Position numbers and translations under genes: made by a program | Assembly: GCA_029834535.1 (NCBI GenBank) | Contig: JAQMWT010000477.1 | Span: 1 to 38,442 of the forward strand | Length of the DNA: 38,442 nt | Direction: 5' to 3' | Origin: Chrysophaeum taylorii | Lineage: Eukaryota > Sar > Pelagophyceae > Pelagomonadales > Pelagomonadaceae | Notes under the pieces: model-generated | Told to the model about the DNA's origin: nothing | The model's input: only the letters and a program-made list of their open reading frames with translations | The model's database searches: none | Part shown: positions 19,115 to 30,373 of the stretch, piece by piece | Layout: each line of letters opens with the position of its first letter | Position numbering within the stretch: the stretch's first letter is position 1

Positions 19115-20413
19115 ATGTCAAAACAAAAACCAATATCCACTACGGATATCTACAAACAAGAACAAATCCTGGTTGATAAAATTAACGCAGGATTGCGTTT
19201 CCCGACGTAGGTTGGCACCTATTCGCCTTCCGGGCGGGCCGGTTGGCAGCCGGAACGTTCGCAGTGGGACGGGGTATGGCCGGGGGCGCAGACGGAAGGT
19301 TATCGACGAGTTGGTTGTCAGTCACATCGCGGTCTCCTCGTCGCATGGCGACAAGCTTGATGGTCACTCTCCGCCGACCGACCTTTCGGCGCTCCTCGTC
19401 TACAGGCCCGTGATTCCGGCCTGGCTCCTGTCGGTCCGGCCTGGCTCCCATGCTCGGGAGAGGTCTGAAGTTAGTTAGTTAGTTAGCGTTTCCAAGACAA
19501 CTCAACCAAGGTGAGCTTGCAAATTGAGGTGCTTCGCCGGCATATGACAAGTCCATACGCGGACGCGTTATTCTGCTTCGATTCATATGAAGCTTACACC
19601 CGGAATGCTCCGGAGTATAACCAACTTCTTGAACAAGAAGCTGATATCATCTTCGCTCAATGGAAAGCTGAACAAGTAAACGATTTAAACTTACCTGATG
19701 AAGATGCCCTGCCTGATCATCTTAAAACTTGGCACATCAACTCATCACATCAACTAACAGTTGATGTCCATAATAATCTCGAACGACTTTATTACCAAGA
19801 GTCATACAATCTCGTTCGTCCCGAATTAAATGAGGATGTTAAACGTGTCCTCACTTTATTAGATACCCGATTCCCTAAATCAATTGTGTATGATTCATCT
19901 CTAACTAGCATATCCTTTACAGGTCTCTCTAATACCGACTGGATCAAACACTGCGAAACTTATGCTGGTTTCTTGTACACATTTTTTAATCTGGAATCAC
20001 AAGGCAAACCCGCACTCGCTATGTGGCCTCAATTACAGGAAATATATGCACTTACTGCACATCCTAATAAGCTACGTGCAGTAATGCTTTTAGCTTACCA
20101 TTACTATGAGACAGTGTCTTGTACAGATGTCACTGAGCTCAAATCTCAGTTTAATCGAATGTCTTTAAATGTTAATTGGTATGCCCATGTACTTGTCGAA
20201 AAACTCCTTGCTTTCCTATCTCAGGCAAGGCAATTAAATAACGATGAAGCATCAATCCAATTTAATGATTCCATAATCACTCTTAAAGCTCGCGAGGAGA
20301 TCTACCGTCTATATGCTAATCCCTCGGATCACGAGCGCTATTCTCAATCTTTATTGGAATGGTGTAAACTCTACGAGACACGCTCTGGGAATAACACGAT
20401 TCAGCATTGTTAA
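19115..20413 (+). pseudogene. Element B Gag, interrupted by a SINE-like insertion
   Basis: An ATG at 19115 (MSKQKPISTTDIYKQEQIL) opens a frame that is broken at 19203 by a SINE-like copy, which brings an in-frame TAG. After the insertion the same frame resumes and runs to TAA 20411-20413. The added length (291 bases including the duplicated target) is a multiple of three, so the two parts belong to one frame. The long part is a helical, Leu- and Tyr-rich protein with no named domain, placed where Gag should be. Codon use is AT-rich compared with element A and the host genes. Confidence 0.65.
19203..19485 (+). mobile_element. SINE-like retroposon with (TTAG)n tail, copy 3
   Basis: This 283-bp insertion ends AGGTCTGAAG plus TTAG repeats and is flanked by a perfect 8-bp duplication GCGTTTCC (19195-19202 and 19486-19493). 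It sits inside the element B gag frame. Its 5' 30 bases (CGACGTAGGTTGGCACC...) are absent from copy 2, consistent with variable 5' truncation. Confidence 0.8.
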
Positions 20414-21977
20414 AGCTAGTTGATCCTAACGACGTTCGTCCACTATTGGAATTCTTGTTAAAGATATACAACGAAACAAAATTTTCCTCTAACCGACGCT
20501 TGGATAAACCCGCTTCCTGGATCCCTTACATCCCTGGTACTACCGCTACCAAGCCACCTAAGGTATTATTGATGGATACTATTCATCAATCCCACGACTC
20601 TCTAAACAACGCTTACTCGTTGTTAGCTACTGTAGCTGGACAGTCTGGCTTCAACGCTCGTAAGCTTCGTCATGCAAAAGATAAAGTATCGACAATTTCA
20701 CCTCGTGATACGTCGTACTATCGTCCACCTTCAAACTATAACGTCAAAGGTACCAGCTTCGATCGTCCTGTCTACTCATCTTCTTCCAACCGTAATGCAC
20801 GCTCTAATATGTCTCTTATGGACCGGGCTACTTATCAGGTTGATCGTCTTCGCCACCTGTTTGGTAAATTGCAGGAAGCGAATCCCAATCCTTCCACCGA
20901 CTCTAAAATGGTACAGGAGGAAATGAAAAGCTTACTGAGTACCCTCTGGACAACCGCTTCTCGAGCTTCGACACAGTCCTTAGATCCTGACGAAGCCACC
21001 CAAGTTCATCTCTACTTATCTCGAGTTGATACTATGTCCAATACCATTGTGAACCTCTTAGAAGCCGATAAGGAATCTCATGTTTCAGAAGAAAAATATC
21101 AAGCTGAAACATCTGCTCCTGAAGCGTCCCCCAGTGATGCGGGGCAGAGGGGGACTGCTGATACAGAGAAAATGTTCCACACTTTTCTGTCCATTAAAGA
21201 TGATGAAATCGATAACATCCCTCAGCCGCTATTGCAGCACATAAATGCTAAAGCTCAGAATGCTATCGTTCGTCGTCAAGCTCGGGAAACTTCCTCGCAC
21301 TCTGAGCTCCCCAATTATCTACCCAACGAAGATAATGAAGATGGCACAGATCCCCCTGTGTTGCTACCAAAATTAAGCACTGGTTCTGGTTTTACACTCG
21401 TCGTTGTGCCTTCCGAACAAACGCAAAGTTCCATGACACAGTACGTGTTTGGTCAAAGCTCAACACATGCCTGTTATGCAACACTGCTTAAACTGTACAA
21501 CGAGTACAATTTGCCGCTACTGACTACGCCAGGATATGCTGATACATGTGCTTCTCAACATGTAATTAACTTTCAACGTTATGCTGATCCTATTCACATC
21601 GTAAAGCTACCCGAGTCCTTATCACATGCTATCCAGACTGCTACGGATACGCAGAGTATCACACATGCTATAATTATAAGGACTGTCATTCCCGCTCTCC
21701 CAAAGCATCCAACGTTGCGCTTTTCCTACCCAAGCAAAACGACCATAACGATCCCGATCTGCACATCATCAGTATGACTCAATGGGGAAAAGATAAACTT
21801 GGTATACATCCTTATGGAGTTGAATTTAAAGGACAATCATCTATCCAGAGTAAAATTGGTGATAATGTCAAGATTACTTTGTTTAGACTTAATAGCCTGT
21901 TGCCTACTCTACCAATTTATTCGCTACAACAAGCAAAAGCGCGTAAAATGGAACTTCGCTCACTACAGTTCAGACTA
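20407..21977 (+). pseudogene. Element B Gag C-terminus and Copia-like protease region
   Basis: This frame overlaps the end of the upstream Gag frame by seven bases in the -1 phase. It has a charged middle part and then GYADTCASQHVINF (Asp codon at 21541), which aligns with the D-S/T-G-A-S active site of Copia retropepsins with Cys in place of Gly. A frameshift before 21774 moves the protein into another frame, which reads DLHIISMTQWGKDKLGIH, the pattern that follows Copia proteases (LLSVSQL...G). That frame is cut at 21977 by Helitron H3. The -1 overlap may be programmed frameshifting or a simple indel; no canonical slippery heptamer is visible. Confidence 0.6.
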
Positions 21978-21994
21978 TCCTTACTACTTATCGA

Positions 21995-22391
<397 letters not shown>

Positions 22392-22508
22392 TTTAAATGT
22401 CGACTGCTAAGAGGGGGGGGGGTGTGTGGGGAGCATGAAAGATGTGGGTGGTCTGTCTGTCCCTCGATTTAGGGTAAGGATCATGTAGGCCCATGAGCCA
22501 GGCAGGCA

Positions 22509-23068
22509 TTGATCCTCCAAGCCGTCTACGGCGACCTCGCAGACTGTTTCCACGACCCGCGGCGGCTCTTTCAGCGCGCCATTCTCACGCCCCGTCGAAA
22601 CGATGTTGTCGATGCTGACAACGCGCGCATGACCTCGGCCTTTTTTTCCCGGAGACGAGGCGTCGGAGTTCTTTTCGGCCGACTAGGTTGGGTCGGAAGA
22701 CGACGCCTCGCTCTCAAGAGTCGAGTTTTGAACTCCCTGACAACCAACGGCATGCTGACTTTGATCGCGAGCTTAAAGTCTTCGCAACCTCGACCCGTCG
22801 CACGGCCACTGCAACGGTACCAGATACATGATCGATCGTGTCGTTGTCACCGAGGCTCCTCCAACCTGTATCCCTTAAGGCCCGCCGACGCCAAACGATC
22901 ACCAAGAGCCAGGGCCAGACGCCCGGCGAGGTCGGCGTCCTCTTGGCGAAGCCCGTCTTCTGCCACGTCCAGCTCTACGTGACTCTCTGTCGATCGGCAA
23001 CCCCGAGGATATCCTCTTCTTGGTCGACGACTCCACCCTACTCCACACGTGCTGCGCAATACCGATAA
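22509..23068 (+). pseudogene. Helitron helicase C-terminal remnant (H3)
   Basis: Frames show LQAVYGDLADCFHDPRRLF, AILTPRRNDVVDADN, NSLTTNGMLTLIASL and, in a second frame, ITKSQGQTPGEVGVLLAK with VFCHVQLYVTLCRS. These are the last motifs of RepHel with substitutions at conserved sites and at least one frameshift. Confidence 0.75.
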
Positions 23069-23468
23069 GCCCCCTCCCGGCGTCTACACGCGCACTATAG
23101 GTTAACTTACTGGGGCCAGGTGAACTTACTGGAACCAGGTGAACTTACTGAGATTGGGACTAGGTGAACTTAGTGACCAGGTGAACTTACTGAGACCAAG
23201 TGTGAACTTACTGGGGCTTTTAGAGTAAACTCAAAGCTTAGCGGCGTGTGCGGATCAAAGCAGCTTAGATTGGCGGGAGTGAGAGCGACGAGCTCGAAGG
23301 AGAGTGGGGTGAGTGGGTGCGGGTTTACGCCGAACTTACTGGGGTTAGAGATTGGGTTTACCCCGAATTTACTGGGGTTAGAGATTGGGACTAGGTGAAC
23401 TTAACGGGAACAGGTGAACTTGCTGGGGTTAGAGATTGGGACTAGGTGAACTTACTGGCCTGCACTTG

Positions 23469-24620
23469 TGTGCTTTTAATGAACAACGCGAAATGCTCAA
23501 ACTATATTCCACCCTCATGGAACGAGTAATTTACGTCCCATGGCTTAAAACCATCCGGGAGTCAATGCATTCGCAGCTGGCTTACATACGCAAGCATTTC
23601 CCACCTCCTGTATGACGCAAGGTTACAGCACGTTTGCTCCGCATAGTAACTTCATCTCCTAGCCCACGAATACCTACGGTAACTTTACTTTGTTCTGGGA
23701 TGTCCACTCCTGCATTCCTGGCTTGCGCTTCTAATGACTTGCAAATCAACATCAACGTTAAAGTTCTTGTTGAGAGCGACGACAATATCACGCACATGTT
23801 ACGAAGACGTTCTGGTATTTCCATCGAAGTTTTCCCATCCCTACCTAAGTTTCTGACATATCTCCATCGAGCATCGGACGCTGAACGTGCACGATATTAC
23901 ACCGATATAGTGGAATTGACATCACCATGCACAAATCGCAACATAACCAATGGGAGATCCATTTCCACCTTCGAGCGTGGTATGGATGATTCCTTGTTTC
24001 CAAGTGCTCTAAGTGTACTTGAGCTTCTAAAGCCGCTTGTTCTTTTCATGGAAATGACACCACCACACTCCGCATCGTATGAAGACCATATACGAGTTGC
24101 TAATCTCATCTTCTCAACGATGCACTATACGGTGGATATATGTGACCGATTTCCCTTGCTATCTGTGTGGAGATTATCAAGCCAGAGAAAGATGGATCCT
24201 CGTTGCACGCAAATATAACACCGGCCCTCTTGATCTGCTTTCATGGCCTAACAAACGAGTCACTTCCTTTCTGGACATTGCAGACCACGCTAATTCCATC
24301 AGTCGCGAGTTAATAGTCGACTAGTCGACGAACCTTGGACGCAGGTCTTTCCCGACATACCATTCGTGTCCACACCTAAAACCTACAATATTTTTAGTCG
24401 TACAGGATCCGTGCGCTTAACTGTGGCCGAGCTTGAAACCTTAACTATGCTGTTCCTTCGTCTGCACTCTAATAAAACAGTCGAACATCCCAGTCAAGAT
24501 GAAATGGAGGGCATTTCTAACTTTCGCCTGGGATTCTTGACTAATTCAAGAAAACCACTTGCTTGCATGAGATCCCCTATTGAACTCAAAGCTTTCGTGC
24601 TTCTCTATAATATTATGGAA
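23469..24620 (+). pseudogene. Element B cytosine-5 DNA methyltransferase, broken
   Basis: The frame resumes right after Helitron H3 in the phase of the protease region. Motifs in order: a degenerate SAM-binding stretch TLLCSGMSTPAFLA (from 23682); DIVELTSPCTNRN with the catalytic Pro-Cys (Cys codon 23928-23930); FMEMTPPHS with Glu at 24051 where ENV is expected; GDYQARERWILVA, a perfect Gln-x-Arg-x-Arg motif VIII (24178-24192); and VRLTVAELETL (from 24411), as in motif IX. Breaks: in-frame TGA at 23613-23615, a frameshift shortly before 24178, and an 8-bp tandem duplication at 24314-24329 that shifts the frame. Such enzymes transfer methyl groups from SAM to cytosine C5. This copy is dead but its catalytic motifs are better preserved than in element A. 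Confidence 0.75.
24314..24329. repeat. 8-bp tandem duplication TAGTCGAC x2
   Basis: Two adjacent copies of TAGTCGAC lie in the methyltransferase region. With one copy the frames on both sides would be in the same phase, so the duplication causes the frameshift. It looks like the footprint left when a transposon with 8-bp target duplications (hAT type) excised. Confidence 0.55.
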
Positions 24621-25076
24621 CGCTTATTCCCTAAATCTATCACATTACCTGTGTCCTTTCGTATTACAACTATCGAATCTAACCAACCATCTCATAGGTT
24701 ATTTTTAAAAAAATCCTCTTTTTCCTCCATCATTTACATCACCGGTGGAAGACATAGAGGCGGAGACATAACAGTTTCTAACTCCTCTTCTAAGTACCAG
24801 ACACATATATATGCTTTTGGCGAAACCTATACCTTCCTAACACGTGATGCCGGAATCGATAAGACTGCTTCTCTCGAACCTGTTACTGGTTTTCTTTGGC
24901 TTTGCCAAGCATACCATCATAATAATGAAAATCAAAACGCGCGTCATTTAGTACAAGCACTGGTCACCTATACTTCTCCTGTATTTCACGATTCTTTTGT
25001 CTTCTACCCTCAGGAAAATCGTCCAGAATTTATCGATAAAATGTGTGCTTTAAGTGACACAAGTGCAGGCCAGTAA
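24621..25076 (+). pseudogene. Element B C-terminal domain, possibly 2-oxoglutarate dioxygenase-like
   Basis: In the same frame as methyltransferase motif IX the protein continues with FSSIIYITGGRHRGGDITVS and then ETYTFLTRDAGID and LEPVTGFLWLCQAYHH. This order (hydrophobic strand, H-x-G-G, acidic turn, P-V-T-x-G-x-x-x-x-L-x-x-Y) resembles the second half of prolyl-4-hydroxylase-like 2-oxoglutarate/Fe(II) dioxygenases. The metal-binding His expected before PVT is not evident, so it may be degenerate or the match wrong. Real similarity ends near 25059, where Helitron H4 begins; the last codons are Helitron sequence. No RT or integrase follows. Confidence 0.35.
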
Positions 25077-25397
25077 AATCACCTAGTCCCAATCTCTAAC
25101 CCCAGTAAGTTCACCTGGTCCCAGTAAGTTCACCTGGTCAGTAAGTTCACCTAGTCCAAATCTCTAACCCCAGTAAGTTCGGCGTAAACCCACTCGTGCT
25201 CACACCACTCCTTCGAGCTCGTCGCTCTCGCCTCCGCCAATCTAAGCTGCTTTGATCCGCACACGCCGCTAACCTTTGAGTTTACTCTAAAAACCCCAGT
25301 AAGTTCACCTGGTCCCAGTAAGTTCACCTGGTCCCAGTAAGTTCACCTGGTCCCAGTCTCAAACCCCAGTAAGTTCACCTGGTCCCAGTAAGTTCAA
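25060..25397 (-). mobile_element. Helitron 3'-end fragment H4 (reverse)
   Basis: It starts with CAAGTGCAGGCCAGTAA, the reverse complement of the family 3' end, and holds only the subterminal repeats (CCAGTAAGTTCACCTGGT in many copies) and the TAGAGTAAACTC block. The helicase part and the 5' end are missing. It truncates the element B reading frame. Confidence 0.8.
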
Positions 25398-25897
25398 AGA
25401 GATCACGTTCGCAAGGGACGGATAAGGGTAAGAGGCAGCAGATTTCTCTGCACTATGGAAGGAACCAATGGAGAAGCCATATGGGCATACTACGGGTGGC
25501 GCCAGCCAAGGTTCCTGTGGGCTTGGCTGAGTTTATTGGATCCAAAATAAGGTTCCTGCTGCTCGGATATGATGATGATGATGATGACTCCTCAAGCGTT
25601 GCGACGAGTTCGTGGTCGCGAAGAAATCATAGTCGTCCGATAGATGACATGAAGTGGTGGTGGTCGCGAAGGAGCGATGCATCGGCCTGGTGGTACTACT
25701 ACTACTACTACCAGGGGAGGAGACCGAGGTGCGTGCGTGCGTGCGTGCTCCCTGGCTGGCTGAGGTAGCGGAGGACATTGGCTCCCTTGGTGCCACGGAT
25801 CTGACGTACAACAGAGGCCCCTCCCCGTTTTTTCCTTCTTGAAAGAAAGGGTAAGGTATAGGCACGAGGTGGTGCGTCAGGCTCAAAGAAGAAGAGA
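25398..25897. other. Region upstream of NFS1
   Basis: No gene is recognised. It holds a (GAT)n tract near 25568-25587, a (TAC)n tract near 25694-25710 and GTGC repeats near 25734-25748. The NFS1 promoter should lie here; I see no clear TATA box. Open frames over the repeats are low-complexity. Confidence 0.5.
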
Positions 25898-27229
25898 ATG
25901 ATCTCTTTCCGCACCGGCGGTGGCAGGCTTTTGAGTCGGCGGCTCTTCGCAGCAGCAGCAGCAGCTCCTCCTCCAGGGTTCTCGATCCAGGAGCTCGCTG
26001 TCGAGGGTCGGCCGGCGTATTTGGACGTTCAGGCGACGTCCCAAGTGGACCCGAGGGTCTTGGACGCGATGCTGCCGTACTTTATCGGAAGCTTCGGCAA
26101 CGCTCACTCGAGAACTCACAGGTATGGTTGGGAATCCGAAGCGGCCGTGGAAAAGGCGAGAGCCGAGATCGCTTCCTTGATTGGCGCGAGTAGTCCGAAA
26201 GAAATTTTTTTTACGTCTGGAGCTACCGAGTCGAACAATCTCGCGATAAAAGGCGTCGCGAAATTTTACGGAAAAAAGCACGTGGTCACCACCCAAACCG
26301 AACACAAGTGTGTGCTGGATTCTTGTCGTTATCTCGAATCCAACGGCTTCGAGGTCACGTACGTGCCGGTGGATTCGAAGGGAACTATAGATATGGAAAA
26401 GTTAAAAGAAGCTGTCACGGAAGATACGGCGCTCGTGTCGGTGATGGCCGTGAACAACGAAATCGGCACGCTCCAGCCTCTGAAGGAGATCTCGAAGATC
26501 GCGAAAGCGAAAGGCGCTTTTTTCCACACCGACGCAGCTCAGATGGTGGGGAAGCTGCCGTTTTCGGTCGAAGATTTGGGTTGCGATTTGGTGTCGATTT
26601 CCGGCCACAAAATCTACGGCCCAAAAGGGATTGGGGCATTGTACGTGCGGCGGCGGCCCCGCGTCCGTTTGGAACCGATCTTTTCGGGCGGGGGCCAGGA
26701 GAGGGGGCTGAGATCGGGGACGCTGCCTACGGCGCTCTGCGTCGGTTTGGGCGCCGCCGCGAGGATTTGTCGTGAAGAAATGGAGAGGGACGCGGCGCAC
26801 GTCCTCGAACTCTCCGCCCATCTTCTCGACGGCATCTCAAAGATACCACAAGTTGTGTTAAACGGTCACCCGGAATTTGGGTACAAAGGCTGTTTGAACT
26901 TTTCGTTCGCCTACGTCGAAGGAGAGTCGCTCCTGATGTCTCTGAAAAACGTGGCGGTCAGCTCCGGCTCGGCCTGCACCTCGGCGTCCCTCGAACCCTC
27001 CTACGTTCTCCGCGCGATTGGGGTGTCCGAAGACCTTGCCCACACCTCGATCCGCTTTGGGATTGGCCGGTTCACGACCAAAGCCGAAATTGACTTCGCT
27101 CTCGATCTCCTCAACCTTCACGTCTCGCGCCTCCGCGAAATGAGCCCCCTCTGGGAACTCGTCCAGGACGGCGTCGACCTCTCCACCATCCAATGGACCC
27201 AAGACGCGGCCCACCACCACCACCACTGA
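25898..27229 (+). CDS. NFS1: Cysteine desulfurase, mitochondrial
   Basis: This 443-residue PLP enzyme removes sulfur from L-cysteine and supplies it for Fe-S cluster assembly on the ISCU scaffold and for tRNA thiolation. The N-terminus [20 protein letters not shown] is Arg-rich without acids, a mitochondrial presequence. The class V aminotransferase fold is complete: [13 protein letters not shown], the TEHKCVLD His region, HTDAAQ, the PLP lysine in [10 protein letters not shown] (Lys238), and the active-site loop [17 protein letters not shown] (Cys360). [10 protein letters not shown] and the C-terminal STIQWTQ are typical of IscS/Nfs1. The protein ends AAHHHHH, an unusual natural His tail. 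The gene has no intron. Start chosen at the ATG that gives the targeting sequence. Confidence 0.97.
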   Translation: MISFRTGGGRLLSRRLFAAAAAAPPPGFSIQELAVEGRPAYLDVQATSQVDPRVLDAMLPYFIGSFGNAHSRTHRYGWESEAAVEKARAEIASLIGASSPKEIFFTSGATESNNLAIKGVAKFYGKKHVVTTQTEHKCVLDSCRYLESNGFEVTYVPVDSKGTIDMEKLKEAVTEDTALVSVMAVNNEIGTLQPLKEISKIAKAKGAFFHTDAAQMVGKLPFSVEDLGCDLVSISGHKIYGPKGIGALYVRRRPRVRLEPIFSGGGQERGLRSGTLPTALCVGLGAAARICREEMERDAAHVLELSAHLLDGISKIPQVVLNGHPEFGYKGCLNFSFAYVEGESLLMSLKNVAVSSGSACTSASLEPSYVLRAIGVSEDLAHTSIRFGIGRFTTKAEIDFALDLLNLHVSRLREMSPLWELVQDGVDLSTIQWTQDAAHHHHH

Positions 27230-27740
27230 TTATTATTCTGCGCCGCGGCGGGAGGGAGGGAGGGAGCTACCCGCGCCTCGTAACGCCACCCACCGGTCTA
27301 TGATACTGATAGATGTTGTTGCCTCTTTTGTTGTCGACGACCTACAATGTCTGTCTCATCTCATGGGACGCACTTTTGCTGCTGCTGGCTGGTGGTGGTG
27401 TCTCTATCCTCGACGACGACGACGACGACGACGACGACGGCGACGTAAACAACAACAACAACAAAAAAAAAACACTGTATACCACCACCAGACCCATCAT
27501 TGCCATAGGGGAAAAAAACAAACAAACAAACAAACAAACAAACAACGGCCTCCTCCTCCTTGCGATGAGGTCGTCAATCATAATAATATAGAAGTAAGAA
27601 GTGCCGTTTTTGCACGGGTCGCAGGAAGGAACACAAAAAATTCGGGGCTTCTCTCCTGTAGCCTGCAAGGCACGGACCGCGGCGGAGGACGAGGAGCAGT
27701 CCTGGCGCGCTCCGCGCTCGCCGAGGGAGCTCAGTACGGT
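27230..27740. repeat. Intergenic simple-repeat cluster
   Basis: It holds (GGGA)n near 27251-27264, (ACG)n at 27412-27440, (AAC)n at 27447-27461 and (AAAC)n at 27518-27545, on a background without recognisable genes. The NFS1 terminator and 3' untranslated region should lie at the left end. Confidence 0.7.
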
Positions 27741-28743
27741 CGATCGACATATGGGATAAAGAACTGCGCGCCGAGGAGTTGTTACGCGCGCGCGCCGTGC
27801 TGAACTCGTACAACGGCGAGAAGGAAGAGTCGGTGAGAAGCTGGAAATCCAAAAAGGGGGCGCTGGTGACGGCGATGGAGTACTCCGAGCCCTCGGGTGC
27901 GTCGTTCCTTTTACGTTCCTAGACACGGCCCATCCGCGCTCCAAAGTCCAGCCCGTCAACAACCGCACGCAGCTGCGAACGGTCTGTACGCAGCTGCGAA
28001 CGGTCTGCACGCAGCCGACGTGTTCCCATTTATTCGACGCCCGCGGCCGCGAGGTCTCGGGCGTCGCGTCCTGGGAGCTTGTAAACTTCGAGCGACACGA
28101 CCCGGATTGCGGGGTGCTCTCGGTCGATGGGCGTCGTGATAGACGAGACGCCGACTCGCACCCGCACCGCGATGATGATCGCAGGACGGCTTCTTACTCG
28201 GCGGAAGTCTTGGCTCAAGCCGCCGTGCAGTCCCAAAGGGGAAACCGCATGTCCGTGCCCCGCTCAGGTGTCAAGGCGGTACTCGCACCCATTTGTTGTC
28301 TCGTGACCCCTCCCGACGACCTAGTAACGCGTGTGGCGTCGATGGCTGCCCTCCAGCTCCGTGGAAAGCCGAGCGACAACCTGAAGAAGAAGATCAAGCC
28401 TTACATCCAAGCGCTACAGGACGCGGGCTGGCACGCCAAGTTGCTCGCTGCCACCGCCGATCAAATAAACGCTATCGTCGTAGCCGACGCGCCAAGGCGG
28501 ACCTCTAGCACTTGAACAAGGGCCGGCCCCGCGAGAAGCAGGTCACCCTAGACGAGGCGACGTTGCCGCGGGCCGATCCGGTCTATTACAGGGGGTGGGT
28601 CGTCGCTCCGCCCACGACCTGGAGGATGGATGCTCCAGGGCAACTTGATCAAGCTAGTGTTTGCGGCCGATTTCGCCAGGGCCAAGCATATGTCGACGGC
28701 GGTAATTTCGGCGCCGTGACGGGCTACGACTCGAACTACCACC

Positions 28744-29000
28744 AGGGTCGGATAAGAAAGTTCGTACGAGCCGTTAACTATGTTTCAGTTTGTACTAAGA
28801 CATACTCAACGGATCGCTGAGCTATGTTCATTTGTACTCAAGCAGTATGTGCCGCCACGCCGCGAGATCGTCGCGATGGAACTAGTCCCCATAGTGAAGT
28901 CGGCATCCTTTCGTCCCCTCACGCACAAAAAGGAAAAAGCTCACGCGTTGTAGGACCCGTCGTTGCGGCGCGGGCTAGTCTCGTTTTCTTATCCGACCCT
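28744..29000. mobile_element. 257-bp MITE, copy 3, inside the MULE transposase
   Basis: It has the same length and 16-bp inverted repeats as copies 1 and 2. Flanks are ACTACCACC (28735-28743) and ACTACCACA (29001-29009), a 9-bp target duplication with one mismatch. The internal hairpin arm reads CTCACGCG where copy 1 has CCCGCGCG. Confidence 0.9.
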
Positions 29001-29001
29001 A

Positions 29002-29233
29002 CTACCACATCACTCCCCACGTCTTCATGCACACCACCGAGAACGAGTCCACGGAGAGCTGGTCCCGACTGTTGTTTTCCGCGAGGATGAGGAGTACTAC
29101 GGCGAGGAAAAAGATCGCTACCACATCACTCCCCGCGTCTTCATTCACACCACCGAGAACGAGTCCACGGAGAGCTGGTCCCGACTGTTGTTTTCTGCGA
29201 GGCTAAGGAGTACTACGGCGAGGAAAAGATCGA
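29002..29233 (+). repeat. 116-bp tandem duplication in the MULE transposase
   Basis: A segment starting CTACCACATCACTCCCC at 29002 is repeated from 29118 with few differences. Since 116 is not a multiple of three, it shifts the reading frame after the MITE. Confidence 0.8.
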
Positions 29234-30373
29234 CACTGCCACCACCGCGTTCATCGTCGACGGCGATAAGGGCGGTGCTGCCGCTATTCAGAATGAAATT
29301 CATCGTGGACGCATGTTTCTGTGCGAGGAGCACAGAGGAACCTTGCTCGCCGGCAAATCCGGCACCAAGGGAGCCAAGGATCGGTACTTCAACTTCGTAT
29401 TCGTCCGAGTCTCGCAATGTCGCCTTTTGTCACTCTCAATGTTGTCAATCTCGTGTTAGCGACAGACATTTCACAGGTGGAGGCGACGAGCGAGCACGCA
29501 CAGCAGGTTGTGTCCGAGAAGCTCTCGCCGAAGGAAAAATCGTTCGTGGACAAGTTCCCACGAGATGTTCAGTGCGCGCTGCAGAACGCGGGTCTCCTCC
29601 ACAAGAAGCACACCTCGAACCAGGTCGAGTCGCTCTGGTCTCTGTTAAAGGAGGTCCGGGAAACCGAGGACCCGGCTGCTGCACTTGTTCGTTTCGTCGA
29701 GATGAGCGAGGAGAAGATTGAAAAGTATGCGACAGAGGCGAGCAGCATGTCGACATTTGCGACGACAAAAGCGATCGGCAAGCTCGCCGAGGTCGAAGTG
29801 GCCGCGAGGGATCAAGTGACGCGCGTCGCCTGGTCTGGCGGGGGGGGGGGGCAGGCGCGCGCCTTCTGCAGTCGACGCGTCTTCCACGCGAATATCCACC
29901 GTGACTGCCCGACCTGCGATTGTGGCGGACCCCAAGTCAACGAGTTTCAGTGCATTCACGTTGCCGCTGTTATCAATGAGTGCGCGGGCAAGACGCTGCA
30001 GGAGTGCGTCTCGCGCCTCGACACGATGGCCCTGACGAAGTCTCAGTACCTTGCCGCCGGCCAGTTGCCTGTGCTGGACTTTGGCCCGGTTGTCCCGGCC
30101 GAGACGGCCCTTACCAAGCCGCTCGCCGTCCCACGGCCTCGCGGAAGGCCCAAAATGAAGCGCGGCGGTGGCCGCAACGACGCCGTCAAGGCCGCTGTGA
30201 AGAGGATGAGAGCGGAGCGGAATCACCAACGGATGGACGACAGTGGCGACGACGAGGAGAGGAAGGAGAGCGAAGAGGAACCCCACCGTCATCTTCGCCA
30301 GACAGCCGCTCGGGCAGCCCATGCCAGCGCCGAGGCTTTTCGCCAGCTCCCGGGTAACAACGCCGTTCTCTAA

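Larger units (their letters stand above)
27741..30373 (+). pseudogene. Mutator-like (MULE) transposase, broken
   Basis: Pieces in successive frames follow MULE order. An N-terminal helical part has DKELRAEELLRARAVLNSY. A GVASWELVNFERHDPDCG block resembles the W...H...C zinc-binding region. KPYIQALQDAGWHAKLL and VFAADFARAKHMSTAVIS carry a likely first catalytic Asp. HTTENESTESWSRLLF is followed by TTAFIVDGDKGGAAAIQNEI with a second Asp. TSNQVESLWSLLKEVRE precedes a SWIM zinc finger (C-x-C...C-x-H, 29914-29960). A basic RPRGRPKMKR tail ends it. Disruptions: frameshifts near 27910 and 28490, MITE copy 3 at 28744-29000, and a 116-bp tandem duplication. The last frame (29321-30373) is intact for 350 codons. 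Confidence 0.75.

Noticed and set aside
27342..28010. 222-codon reverse frame downstream of NFS1
   Set aside because: It contains translated simple repeats and opposes the N-terminal part of the MULE transposase; no domain is seen.
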